A stretch of 64,000 nt of DNA from Methylophilaceae bacterium (GCA_006844635.1 SPJO01000124.1:18018-82017); one strand, 5' to 3'; positions 46,463 to 55,603 are shown, counted from the first letter of the stretch. Notes: a model not told the origin generated them from the letters alone. A program made the numbers and translations.

Positions 46463-49400
46463 ATGCTTATGATGTCAGCCATTGTCCGTTTTTCCATCCG
46501 TTTCTACGGCGTTATGATTGGGTTGGCATTACTCATTATCGTCTATGGTGGTTATAGCTTATTGCGGAGCAATCTGGATGTTTTTCCAGAGTTCTCGCCA
46601 ACACAAATCATCATTCAAACTGAATCACCTGGCCTCTCTGCTGAGCTGGTTGAAAGCCTTGTTACACAGCCAATAGAAACGTCTATTGCTGGTACAGTAG
46701 GCGTGGCCAATATGCGATCGCAATCCATTCCAGGCCTGTCTGTCGTCACCGTGATTTTTAATGAAGACACGGATATTTACCGTAATCGACAGGTTGTTGC
46801 TGAGCGACTGAGCACACTAGGTAATAAAATCCCCAAAGGCATCACGCCCAATATTACCCCACTCACCTCTTCAGCTAGTACAGTTCTAGGGTTTGGTGTC
46901 ACTTCTGAGCAACGTAGCCAAATGGAGCTCCGCACCATTGTCGATTGGATTGTAACCCCGCATTTACTCTCAATACCAGGGGTTGCTGATGTCAATGTAT
47001 TTGGTGGAGAAGTCCGCCAATACCAAGTGCAAATTAATCCCGCCAAATTGTTACAGTACCAGTTAAATATTAATGATGTGGTTGATGCGGCAAAAAAAGC
47101 AACGGGGGTCAGTGGTGGTGGTTTTATTCAAAACAGCAACCAACGCATTATCGTCAACACAGAAGGTCAAGCGACATCAGTAGAAACACTAGCTAAAGCC
47201 ACATTAACGCACCGTGATGGGCGCACGATTACCATTGGTGATATTGGTCGCGTAGCAGAAGCCGCCGCGCCTTCGATTAGCTCAGCAGCGATTAATGAAG
47301 AACTAGGCATTTACTTATCCGTCCAAGGCCAACTCGGTGCAAATACACATGCAGTGACCATTGCGATTGAAGAGGCATTACAAGAAATCAAACCGACGCT
47401 TGCAAAAGAGCAAGTAACCTTACATGAAGGTCTGTTCCGCCCGGCTAACTTCATTGAAGCTGCCATCGAAGGTGTTCGCACAGACATCATGATTGGTTCT
47501 ATACTAGTGATTACCATTCTGTTTCTATTTTTGTTCAATGTGCGGACTGCCTTTATTTCAGCAACGGCTATTCCGCTATCATTATTAACAGCCACGATTA
47601 TCCTCGGCTATTTTGGCATCGGGCTCAACATTATGGTGTTAGGTGGCTTGGCGATTGCACTTGGTGAAGTGGTCGATGATGCCATTATTGATACGGAAAA
47701 TATTTTTAGGCGTTTACGAGAAAATCGCCTATTAGACAAGCCGAAATCGAACTTCAAAGTGGTGTATGAAGCATCGATGGAAGTACGGACATCCGTTGTT
47801 TACGCCACCATCATTGTTGCATTAGTCTTTGTGCCACTACTCACATTAAGTGGTGTCGCTGGCAAACTATTTGCGCCGCTGGGTCTAGCGTATATCACAG
47901 CCATTATGGCCTCGTTAGTGGTCGCACTAACCATTACGCCAGCCCTATGCTATGTGCTACTTAGCAACGCCAAATTAGAAGCTGAAGATGCGCCCGTTAT
48001 CAAATCAATTAAAACAGTGTATTTGAAACTGCTGCATAGTATTGAAAAAAACTTCAAATTGGTCCTAACGGGCAGTTTCTTATTTATTGCCCTAGGCTTA
48101 GGGATTTTATTACTCTTTAAGAGCCAATTCATCCCAGCGCTACATGAAGGCCATTTCATTATGCATATGACCGCCGTCCCTGGCACTTCTGAAAAAGAAT
48201 CACTACGCTTAGGAAAACAAGTTTCTAAGGTTATTCGTGATATTGATGGCGTACAATCCGTTACACAATGGGTAGGCCGTGCGCCAAACGGCGCAGATAC
48301 TTTTGGTACTCATTACAGTGAATTTGAGATTGAAATTGGTGCTTTATCTGGCCCAGAACAAGACCGTATACTCGCTGAAATTCGTCAAGAGCTATCTGGC
48401 ATAGAAGACGATGATGATGACGATCAGGAGAATGAAGCCCATAAGCAGAATGATGACGAAGGAGCAGAAGATAAAATTGGCTTTGTTGGTGTCAACTTTG
48501 CCATTAACACATTCCTAACCGAGCGAATCGAAGAAACGATTTCAGGCTATGCAGCCTCTACCGTAATCAATGTCTATGGCAATGATTTAGATGCATTAGA
48601 CAGAGATGCACAGAAGATTGCTGCTGTCGTGTCTGATATCAGGGGTGCAGAAGATGTCTTACTACAATCTCCTCCAGGCACGCCGCAAGTCGTGATTCGT
48701 TTACGCCCAGATAAATTAACTGAATGGGGCTTAAAAGCCGTAGATGTGCTGCAGGCCCTTAGTGCCTCATATGAAGGGGTGCCAATTGCACAAGTATATT
48801 TAGGTAATCGCGTGATTGGCTTAAGTGTACTGCTTGAAGAGGAAGCGAGAGATGATATTGGCGATATTAGTCGCATCCCATTCTTCAACCCTAATGGTAA
48901 GTTATTACATTTAAAAGATATTGCTTTTATCACACAAGAGAATGGCCGTTCGAAAATTCTACATGCGGGTGCCAAGCGTATTCAGACCATTACAGCGAAT
49001 GTAGAAGGTCGCGATGTCCCTGGGTTCACCAACGAAGTCAAACAACGCATTAAAAGTGACATAGAACTACATAAAGGCAATTACTTAGAATTCACAGGGG
49101 AAGCGGAAGCGAATGCGCAATCTCGCGAAGATTTAGTTGTACACTCTGCCCTTGCGGGTGTCGCTATCTTCTTGATGTTATATATAGCCTTTGGTCAACT
49201 ACGCAATCTATTACTTACCTTCCTTAACCTACCCTTTGCATTGATTGGTGGTGTACTGGCTGCTCTATTCACAGGCGGCTGGATATCACTTGGCTCCCTA
49301 GTTGGCTTCGTCACCTTATTCGGGATTACTTTACGCAACTCCATCATGATGGTGTCTCACTTCCAACATTTAGTCGACCATGAAGATTGTGTTTGGAATC

Positions 49401-49639
49401 TTGAAACCTGCATGCGTGGCGCGTCTGAGCGTCTACCCTCTATTTTGATGACCGCATTGGTGACTGGCTTAGGCTTATTACCACTCGCCGCTGGCAGTGA
49501 TCAGCCTGGTCGCGAAATTGAAGGGCCAATGGCGACGATTATTGTGGGTGGCCTCGTGACTTCAACGATTCTGAATTTGTTGATATTGCCAACGATTATG
49601 TTGCACTTTGGTAAGTTTGAGAAACGCCTGCTTGATTAA
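46463..49639 (+). CDS. RND efflux pump, heavy-metal (CusA/CzcA-like) family
   Basis: This 1058-residue inner-membrane proton antiporter has about twelve membrane helices and two large periplasmic loops. The N-terminus and the SNLDVFPEFSPTQI segment fit the HME-RND branch. The helix 4 charged motif reads GEVVDDAIIDTENI: Asp and Glu equivalents of CzcA Asp408 and Glu415 are kept, but the Asp402 position is Ala. A very acidic insertion, with six consecutive Asp, lies near residues 648-671 in a periplasmic loop. The exported ion or compound cannot be fixed; copper-type Met relays are not obvious. ATG codons at 46463, 46469 and 46472 are all possible starts. Confidence 0.88.
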   Translation: MLMMSAIVRFSIRFYGVMIGLALLIIVYGGYSLLRSNLDVFPEFSPTQIIIQTESPGLSAELVESLVTQPIETSIAGTVGVANMRSQSIPGLSVVTVIFNEDTDIYRNRQVVAERLSTLGNKIPKGITPNITPLTSSASTVLGFGVTSEQRSQMELRTIVDWIVTPHLLSIPGVADVNVFGGEVRQYQVQINPAKLLQYQLNINDVVDAAKKATGVSGGGFIQNSNQRIIVNTEGQATSVETLAKATLTHRDGRTITIGDIGRVAEAAAPSISSAAINEELGIYLSVQGQLGANTHAVTIAIEEALQEIKPTLAKEQVTLHEGLFRPANFIEAAIEGVRTDIMIGSILVITILFLFLFNVRTAFISATAIPLSLLTATIILGYFGIGLNIMVLGGLAIALGEVVDDAIIDTENIFRRLRENRLLDKPKSNFKVVYEASMEVRTSVVYATIIVALVFVPLLTLSGVAGKLFAPLGLAYITAIMASLVVALTITPALCYVLLSNAKLEAEDAPVIKSIKTVYLKLLHSIEKNFKLVLTGSFLFIALGLGILLLFKSQFIPALHEGHFIMHMTAVPGTSEKESLRLGKQVSKVIRDIDGVQSVTQWVGRAPNGADTFGTHYSEFEIEIGALSGPEQDRILAEIRQELSGIEDDDDDDQENEAHKQNDDEGAEDKIGFVGVNFAINTFLTERIEETISGYAASTVINVYGNDLDALDRDAQKIAAVVSDIRGAEDVLLQSPPGTPQVVIRLRPDKLTEWGLKAVDVLQALSASYEGVPIAQVYLGNRVIGLSVLLEEEARDDIGDISRIPFFNPNGKLLHLKDIAFITQENGRSKILHAGAKRIQTITANVEGRDVPGFTNEVKQRIKSDIELHKGNYLEFTGEAEANAQSREDLVVHSALAGVAIFLMLYIAFGQLRNLLLTFLNLPFALIGGVLAALFTGGWISLGSLVGFVTLFGITLRNSIMMVSHFQHLVDHEDCVWNLETCMRGASERLPSILMTALVTGLGLLPLAAGSDQPGREIEGPMATIIVGGLVTSTILNLLILPTIMLHFGKFEKRLLD

Positions 49640-49656
49640 GCTGCAAGCAATAGAAA

Positions 49657-50025
49657 TTAATCGTATTTAATATATTTAAATCGCGCATCGTCGTTAGGTG
49701 TACCGGTCAGTGCGCTTGTGTCTTGCGCAGGCTGCCAAGCAATCACTTCCTCAATTTTATGCGCCAATGCAAAATCTTTGTCAGTAATGCCTTTCGCATC
49801 GTGTGTGCACAATTTAACAATCACAAATGCATAAGACACCGTTAGGTCTGGGTGGTGCCAAGCGGCTTCTGCTAAATGACCAACTGTATTTACTACCATT
49901 AGCGTTGCCTTCCAACCACTGGTTTTATACTTTCGGCGAATCCAGCCGTTTTCTAAGAACCAATGCGGGAGTTCTTTCTCTAGCTTAGCAGTGACTGCCT
50001 CATTGGTATACACTTCTTTAGACAT
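49657..50025 (-). CDS. Pterin-4a-carbinolamine dehydratase-like protein
   Basis: This 122-residue PhhB/DCoH-family protein has the active-site region WHHPDLTVSYAFV and the CTHDAKGITDKDFALA signature. The classical enzyme recycles 4a-hydroxytetrahydrobiopterin for aromatic amino acid hydroxylases. Here it is the last gene of a leftward run with pabB and methylofuran-synthesis-like genes, and no hydroxylase gene is nearby. A role in methanopterin-type pterin synthesis is therefore likely but inferred. Normal size for the family. Confidence 0.85.
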   Translation of the reverse strand: MSKEVYTNEAVTAKLEKELPHWFLENGWIRRKYKTSGWKATLMVVNTVGHLAEAAWHHPDLTVSYAFVIVKLCTHDAKGITDKDFALAHKIEEVIAWQPAQDTSALTGTPNDDARFKYIKYD

Positions 50026-50048
50026 ACGTTTGTTTCATGATCGAATGA

Positions 50049-50735
50049 TTAGTGTAGTGAACCTGCAACTTTATGGAGTGTTTCATAATTCACCCCTTCT
50101 AAAAAGTATTCATGGTCTGTTTTTTTCAACATCCATTTACCAAATGTTTTATTTAAGACGAAGTTACTAAACGCTTCATCAACAACACCTGTTTCACTCA
50201 TCATTCTCAGGTTGAGTTCAGGGCCATCTGGCTTATCTGATTTGACTAAGACCAATTGTTGCGCATTCACTTTTTCGGCAAGCCATGCTGCAATGCTATC
50301 TGAAGTCACATCCCAACTCTTCGGAATACTGTCCTCAGCCAACACCATTTGACTTGGCAACCAAACAATACAGCGGTGTTGCCAAATACGCTCATCAATT
50401 TCCATTTCCGTTCTAGCAACCGCTAATTCTGGATTCATATTCGCAAGCAACAAGCCAAACTGATCCATGGCAAGCACTGCTAACTTGTGCGCACAAGGAT
50501 CACTGATTTTTGAAACTTTTTGCGCATCCCTAACCGCGTCAGCAAACACGCCACCGCCTGGGACAATAATAATATTGCCATCACTAAATTTTGCAAAAAG
50601 GCCTAGCCATCGCTCGAGTTCATCTGACCCGAGTAGACTGCCCCCAACTTTTACTACCCACACAGTTTTGTTTCCTTTTTTCTTTTTCGTACGTCTTAAC
50701 CATTTTTGGGTAAACCTTGATAATAGACCAAACAT
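50049..50735 (-). CDS. Amino-acid-kinase-family protein, MfnE-like (methylofuran synthesis)
   Basis: This 228-residue protein has an amino acid kinase fold: KVGGSLLGSDELERW near residue 28, then IIVPGGGVFADAVRDAQ and VLVKSDKPDGPELN. In methanogens the homologue MfnE phosphorylates 5-(aminomethyl)-3-furanmethanol phosphate on the path to methanofuran. Methylotrophs carry this family within their formaldehyde-oxidation cofactor clusters. A strongly basic stretch after the first residues (WLRRTKKKKGNK) precedes the fold, so the true start could be internal. It lies between pabB and the PhhB-like gene on the same strand. Confidence 0.82.
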   Translation of the reverse strand: MFGLLSRFTQKWLRRTKKKKGNKTVWVVKVGGSLLGSDELERWLGLFAKFSDGNIIIVPGGGVFADAVRDAQKVSKISDPCAHKLAVLAMDQFGLLLANMNPELAVARTEMEIDERIWQHRCIVWLPSQMVLAEDSIPKSWDVTSDSIAAWLAEKVNAQQLVLVKSDKPDGPELNLRMMSETGVVDEAFSNFVLNKTFGKWMLKKTDHEYFLEGVNYETLHKVAGSLH

Positions 50736-50789
50736 ATTGCTCTTATCCGCTGCCCTAATGAAGTGGTTATTCTTAATCTGAAAAGATTT

Positions 50790-52202
50790 TTATTGATTCA
50801 TTTTAAACAATTCCAATAGTTTCATCATAGTAGACGCTTTATCCAATGTTTCCAAGTACTCTTTATGACTATCGGAGTCAGCAACAATGCCACCACCGGC
50901 ATAAAAATGCATTTGCTCTTGGTGAATGATGGCCGTACGGATAGCGATATTCGTATCTAATTGCCCATCAAAACTAATGTAGCCAATCGCACCACAGTAA
51001 ACTCCACGTCGATTAGGTTCGAGTTCCTCAATAATTTGCATCGCCCTCACCTTCGGTGCCCCTGTGATAGAGCCACCAGGGAAACATCCACGTAATAAGT
51101 CTATAACGGTACAACTTGGCTTAAGTTTAGCCGTTACGATACTCACCAAGTGGTGTACATTGGCAAAACTTTGTAATTGGAATAGCTTTTCCACTTTCAC
51201 ACTACCCGTTTCACAACTTTTACCAATGTCATTTCTCAGCAAATCAACAATCATCAAGTTTTCTGCTTGATCTTTTGTGCTCTCTTGTAGTTGCTTCGCA
51301 AAAGCCGCATCTTTCTCTGCATCAGCATCACGTGGCCGCGTCCCTTTAATTGGCCGCGTTTCTACATGATCGCCAACTACTTGTATAAAACGTTCAGGTG
51401 AGTTCGACATCACCTGAAAACATGCCTCCTCATTCATTGGCAATTGCATAAATGCCATAAAAGGCGCTGGACTAATTTCACGCATTTTTTTGTAAGCCTG
51501 CCAAGCATCACCACTCACTGCGGCAGAAAAACGCTGCGCCAAGTTTACTTGATAACAATCTCCAGCTTGAATATAGGACTTAATGCGATCAAATGCCGCG
51601 TGATAAGCAGATTCCGTCAAGTTGCTTGTAACTTCTGAGCAAACATGAAAGGCTTGTTCAACTGCGGTGAATGGTGCATCAAACAATTGACACAATGCCC
51701 GCCAATTTGCTTGCGTCTCTGCAAAAAAACCATGTGAAATCAACGTGCTTTTTTGCCTGCGATGATCCACGACCACCGCCCAATCATAAATACCCAGCAT
51801 CATGTCTGGCACGTCTTCTGTTTCGTTCTGTTGCTGAATTGCTTCTAAACGCCGGCCCAAATCGTAAGAAAAATAGCCAAGTGCACCACCAGAAAAAGGC
51901 AAATCTACAGGAACTGCTTGGTAGTTCGCTAGGTAACGGTTTAATAAAATAAATGGATCTTCTGTTTCAACTTGTTCGCCACGTGCATCACGGATAGTTG
52001 TTTGCTCGCCAATGGTAACGAAGGTCGCCTGTGGCCTTGCAACAATAATATCGTAACGCCCATATTCACTACCTGGTTTACCTGTTTGTGGATCCTGCAT
52101 CTGCCCGCTATCCAGCAACATTGCCCATGGCTCATGCGCAACCCGTTCAAACAAACGTGCACTGTCATGATGGTAAGCTAATGTATGGATTAACAAGCTC
52201 AT
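50790..52202 (-). CDS. pabB: Aminodeoxychorismate synthase component I
   Basis: PabB makes 4-amino-4-deoxychorismate from chorismate, the precursor of p-aminobenzoate for folate and for tetrahydromethanopterin. The 470 residues include the chorismate-binding enzyme motifs IKGTRPRD (Lys-containing PabB motif, distinct from trpE), GGSITGAPKVRAMQIIEELEP, and FYAGGGIVADSDS. The start overlaps the end of the MfnF-like gene in ATGA, which implies translational coupling. Placement inside the C1 cofactor cluster suggests a dedicated p-aminobenzoate supply. Confidence 0.93.
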   Translation of the reverse strand: MSLLIHTLAYHHDSARLFERVAHEPWAMLLDSGQMQDPQTGKPGSEYGRYDIIVARPQATFVTIGEQTTIRDARGEQVETEDPFILLNRYLANYQAVPVDLPFSGGALGYFSYDLGRRLEAIQQQNETEDVPDMMLGIYDWAVVVDHRRQKSTLISHGFFAETQANWRALCQLFDAPFTAVEQAFHVCSEVTSNLTESAYHAAFDRIKSYIQAGDCYQVNLAQRFSAAVSGDAWQAYKKMREISPAPFMAFMQLPMNEEACFQVMSNSPERFIQVVGDHVETRPIKGTRPRDADAEKDAAFAKQLQESTKDQAENLMIVDLLRNDIGKSCETGSVKVEKLFQLQSFANVHHLVSIVTAKLKPSCTVIDLLRGCFPGGSITGAPKVRAMQIIEELEPNRRGVYCGAIGYISFDGQLDTNIAIRTAIIHQEQMHFYAGGGIVADSDSHKEYLETLDKASTMMKLLELFKMNQ

Positions 52203-53248
52203 GACGCATCTTCTGTGTATGCCAGATTAGCCACCGCATAAGCTGGCAAACAAATAGCAAGTTGTGGTGTGAGTTGATGCGCTAGCAGCTCATTCAATGC
52301 TATATAAGGCTTGCTGATGCGTTGCGCAACCTCTCGTGCTAGAAAAGCACCCGCTCCTGCCCCAACAACTGTCATCTCATCCTTTAATTGTTTCATTACT
52401 GCCTGCTGAATCTGCACCAATTGCTTTTCACGACAATGCTTGGCTAATGCTATCCAGTCTGCCATTGGCTTATCACCCGCATCATACCCCACCATCCTGG
52501 CTAAGCGGTTGGCTGATGCGAACAATGTTTTCTCGCCCCCATCTGCAGTATCCGCCATATCCGCATCAGAGGCTAGCTCTTCTGTCAGCCGGTAAACATC
52601 AGCCATGGTCGCAAAATACTCCGCTGCAACATTGGTTTCCTGACCTGATAACGACAACTTCTGTGCCAGTGCCATCACTGGCGTACGCACAACGCCTGTG
52701 TAAACCAAGGTATCAGCTTGCATGCGTTCTGCATCAGTAAAACCACCGCCCACGACTTTGCCACTCGCAATGGCAATAATATCTGTCGTTGTACTGCCGA
52801 TATCAATCAGCAAGGCATTTGGCTGATACTGCGCAATCAATGTTGCACTAGCATGCCAGTTAGCAGATGCAACTAGTTTGGCCTGTTGCAACACTTCGTT
52901 GCTGCTAAGGAAAGCGCTGCCAGTAAGTTGGTCATCCATGCCATAAAACAAAGTATGGTTGCCTAATAACTTAACCACTAACTGTGTAATTTGCGTCACG
53001 CCAGCATGGCGATTAGGGAATAAGTCGACCAATTCACCCGTCATCGTAACGGCATGTGCACATGTGTCAGGCGTGACCCCAAAGTCTTGCAACATCAGCG
53101 ACATAGCAGAGGCTAAACGGTCTAAACCTTGCCATAAAGCACAAGGTAGCTGCTGGACGGCCTCAACTTCTCCATCGACACCTAACAATACGGCTTTTAA
53201 ATGGGCACCACCAATATCCCACCCTACTTGCTTATCTCTATTAAGCAT
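52199..53248 (-). CDS. H4MPT-linked C1 transfer protein, MfnF-like (hydantoinase/oxoprolinase fold)
   Basis: This 349-residue ASKHA-fold protein has VGWDIGGAHLKAVLL at the N-terminus, LIDIGSTTTDIIAI as the phosphate motif, and VYTGVVRTPVMA. It matches the methylotroph and methanogen family annotated as a tetrahydromethanopterin-linked C1 transfer pathway protein. The methanogen member MfnF couples the aminomethylfuran diphosphate to the tyramine-glutamate moiety of methanofuran. In methylotrophs it should serve methylofuran, the cofactor of the formyltransferase/hydrolase complex. It overlaps pabB by 4 bases and the upstream ATP-grasp gene by 8. Confidence 0.88.
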   Translation of the reverse strand: MLNRDKQVGWDIGGAHLKAVLLGVDGEVEAVQQLPCALWQGLDRLASAMSLMLQDFGVTPDTCAHAVTMTGELVDLFPNRHAGVTQITQLVVKLLGNHTLFYGMDDQLTGSAFLSSNEVLQQAKLVASANWHASATLIAQYQPNALLIDIGSTTTDIIAIASGKVVGGGFTDAERMQADTLVYTGVVRTPVMALAQKLSLSGQETNVAAEYFATMADVYRLTEELASDADMADTADGGEKTLFASANRLARMVGYDAGDKPMADWIALAKHCREKQLVQIQQAVMKQLKDEMTVVGAGAGAFLAREVAQRISKPYIALNELLAHQLTPQLAICLPAYAVANLAYTEDAS

Positions 53249-54248
53249 TCAACCTCACTTCGACTACATTTTTTTCTATTATTGGCATGGTTGCGTTTGG
53301 CTGTGTCATCAGTTGTAAAATCAACGCTGCTGGATTATGAGCAGTCGCGCGCGCTAATGCAACATAACTGGTCGTTAAGCGTGGGTTAATCTCAACGACC
53401 GTCACGCCATTTGCATTTACAATTACATCGACACCCATATAAGCCGTCAAATCATTAGGCAATAGGCGCGCGATCTGTTTTGCTAGCATTTCGAATTTCA
53501 CCCAGTGCTGTTTCATCCCATTAACAATACAGCCATCTAATCGCAATTGATTGTTCTCAATAACAATTTCCTGACTATTGCAACTTAGCACATGCGCGTG
53601 GCCTTGATGCATTATGCATGCCATACTGGCTGCTTCACCTGATAGATAAGGTTGAATGATATAACGACCCGGCTCATCAAGCGCCTGACACCAAGATTGC
53701 AACTTCTCAGCGGAATCGAATACAAACGTATCGTCACAGCCAACACCATCATTCGGTTTTGCTAACCAAGTAGCTGCTATCTCTTTTGGCCAATGTTGCC
53801 ATGTATAACTGGGAATACAAGCAATATTCGATTGCGTTAATAGTTGTGCCGTTTGCAGTTTATTACTAAATGTTTGAATGGACGCCAAATCACAACCAAT
53901 AACGGTTTTCCCTAGGTCTAATGCTAATGCTGTCATGCTAGTCAAACAACCATCGGTTTCTGGTGCAATCAGCCAAACTGCATCCACATCCATCATTTCC
54001 GCTTGCCACCGTGCATTCACATCATCTTGCTCGCCGACAATGCTACATTGATTGCAATCTTGCGGTGGGGTCAGTCGAGCATCGACTGTCGTATGAATGA
54101 TATATCCTAATGCTGACAAATCTCGCAATAATGCATCACGCATTAATGCGCCTTCAGATGCCAACGACAACGGCAAATCGCTATCATGAAAGCCACCAGC
54201 AGTGATAAACTCGCAAACAAAGATTGTTTTTATAAGGTTATTTTGCAC
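53241..54248 (-). CDS. ATP-grasp ligase, MfnD-like (methylofuran synthesis)
   Basis: The 335 residues have an N-terminal segment FVCEFITAGGFHDSDLPLS and an ATP-grasp core. Within the core are FSNKLQTAQLL, WLAKPNDGVGCDDTFVF, YIIQPYLSGEAASMACI, and the metal-binding end VVEINPRLTTSYVALARA. The methanogen homologue MfnD ligates glutamate to tyramine. The methylotroph cofactor is reported to contain tyrosine, so substrate details may differ. The start is a GTG at 54248, facing the TTG of the divergent HisA-like gene with six bases shared. It heads the run MfnD-MfnF-PabB-MfnE-PhhB. Confidence 0.85.
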   Translation of the reverse strand: MQNNLIKTIFVCEFITAGGFHDSDLPLSLASEGALMRDALLRDLSALGYIIHTTVDARLTPPQDCNQCSIVGEQDDVNARWQAEMMDVDAVWLIAPETDGCLTSMTALALDLGKTVIGCDLASIQTFSNKLQTAQLLTQSNIACIPSYTWQHWPKEIAATWLAKPNDGVGCDDTFVFDSAEKLQSWCQALDEPGRYIIQPYLSGEAASMACIMHQGHAHVLSCNSQEIVIENNQLRLDGCIVNGMKQHWVKFEMLAKQIARLLPNDLTAYMGVDVIVNANGVTVVEINPRLTTSYVALARATAHNPAALILQLMTQPNATMPIIEKNVVEVRLNA

Positions 54249-54956
54249 ATCATCCCAGTGATTGATTTATTAAATGGTGTTTGCGTGCATGCAAAGCAAG
54301 GCTTACGCGCGCAGTATCAACCCATCCATTCAAGCCTGACCCACTCCTCCCAGCCATTAGATATTGTAAAGGCTTTTATGGCTATCCACCCATTTAAAAC
54401 ACTCTATATTGCAGATTTAAATGCAATACAATCAACTAATGAACTGGGTCAAACACATGCGGCAATATTAACTGAAATTAAACAGCAGTTTCCACAACTA
54501 GAATTGTGGGTTGATGCAGGTACTAGCACCATACAAAAAACAACATATTTTCAATCTTTAGGTGTCCAAATAGTATTAGGTAGTGAATCCTTCCCGGCAA
54601 TGACAAGCTACCAAACTTTACAAAAGCATTTGGACAGCAACTACATACTCTCATTAGATTTCCTTAGAGAGGGCTACCGAGGCCCGACTTCATTATTAAC
54701 AGATACAACAGCATGGCCTAAAAAAGTCATTGCCATGACCTTAAGCCAAGTCGGCACTAATGCTGGCGTTGATAACAGCGCCATTCATCAGTTATTGGAG
54801 CGGAGCACTGGACAAGAGATTTATGCAGCGGGTGGCATTCGCCATATTGATGATTTGCGAACCTTAAATACAGAAGGTGTAAAAGGCGCGTTAATCGCTT
54901 CAGCATTACATCACCAAGCACTCACTAGCAGTGATCTAGAAGCACTGACAGCATAA
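54243..54956 (+). CDS. HisA/HisF-related TIM-barrel protein of C1 cofactor clusters
   Basis: The TTG at 54243 has TAAGGT five bases upstream. It gives 237 residues beginning LHIIPVIDLLNGVCVHAKQG, aligned with HisA N-termini (PVIDLLNG, active-site Asp). ELWVDAGTST and AAGGIRHIDDLRTL are phosphate-binding barrel motifs. The frame extends back to an ATG at 54186, but those residues are unlike the family and overlap the divergent ATP-grasp gene. This is not the histidine-operon HisA. It matches the archaeal/methylotroph HisA-related family found beside methanopterin genes, whose reaction is unknown to me. Confidence 0.78.
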   Translation: MHIIPVIDLLNGVCVHAKQGLRAQYQPIHSSLTHSSQPLDIVKAFMAIHPFKTLYIADLNAIQSTNELGQTHAAILTEIKQQFPQLELWVDAGTSTIQKTTYFQSLGVQIVLGSESFPAMTSYQTLQKHLDSNYILSLDFLREGYRGPTSLLTDTTAWPKKVIAMTLSQVGTNAGVDNSAIHQLLERSTGQEIYAAGGIRHIDDLRTLNTEGVKGALIASALHHQALTSSDLEALTA

Positions 54957-54981
54957 AAAAAGCCCGAACCATGTTCGGGCC
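54955..54981 (-). terminator. Terminator after phi
   Basis: The stem GCCCGAAC-N3-GTTCGGGC is followed by T7 on the minus strand only, 22 bases after the phi stop. It ends the hps-phi transcription unit. It also lies just after the convergent HisA-like stop, but on the plus strand no T tract follows. Confidence 0.85.
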
Positions 54982-55002
54982 TTCCTAAAACACAAGCGAC
55001 GC

Positions 55003-55539
55003 TTATTCTAGGTTCGCGTGTAATGCACGCATACCTTGCTCTGTTAAGTCCTCAGCATGGATTAGCTCAGAGATAGCACCTTCTAAGAAGACCAATGTTG
55101 AAAGCTCAAATTGTGAGCCCATTGGCATCCCTTTAGTTAGTGGGAAGCTATCGTCTTGACCAACTTGCACAACTAAATCTGCAACATCAGCCATTGCTGA
55201 AGATTTCTTCATAGAAATCACAGCCAATTTAGCACCAACCTCTTTTGCTTTCTTCACGAAAGGCAATAATGTTGCCGTGCCACCTGAACCTGAAACTAAA
55301 ATCAGTAAGTCACCTTCTTTAATCGCTGGCGTAACCACTTCACCAACCATATACACTTTATGGCCTGAGTGAACTAAACGCATTGCAAAAAAGCGAGAAA
55401 CTAATAAAGAACGCCCTGCACCACCGATGAATGTTGTACCTGAGCTTTTCACTAAGTTAACTAACTCAGCTGCTTTGCTTTTATCTGTTACGTCTAAAAT
55501 ACGTTTTAAATTGTCTAAAATAAACTGTTGATGATCCAT
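55003..55539 (-). CDS. hxlB: 6-phospho-3-hexuloisomerase (RuMP pathway)
   Basis: PHI isomerises D-arabino-3-hexulose 6-phosphate to fructose 6-phosphate, the second step of RuMP formaldehyde fixation. The 178 residues form a single SIS domain: GGAGRSLLVSRFFAMRL, the LILVSGSGGTATLLPFVKKAKE phosphate-binding loop region (from about residue 95), and the KGMPMGSQFELSTLVFLE end with the catalytic segment. Codon choice is strongly biased, as in highly expressed genes. It follows hps, separated by a terminator-like hairpin. Confidence 0.95.
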   Translation of the reverse strand: MDHQQFILDNLKRILDVTDKSKAAELVNLVKSSGTTFIGGAGRSLLVSRFFAMRLVHSGHKVYMVGEVVTPAIKEGDLLILVSGSGGTATLLPFVKKAKEVGAKLAVISMKKSSAMADVADLVVQVGQDDSFPLTKGMPMGSQFELSTLVFLEGAISELIHAEDLTEQGMRALHANLE

Positions 55540-55603
55540 TTTTCTTCCTTTAAATCTAATTGATTAACTTGATTCGGCAATTGTTTTAATAAGTACTTTA
55601 AAA

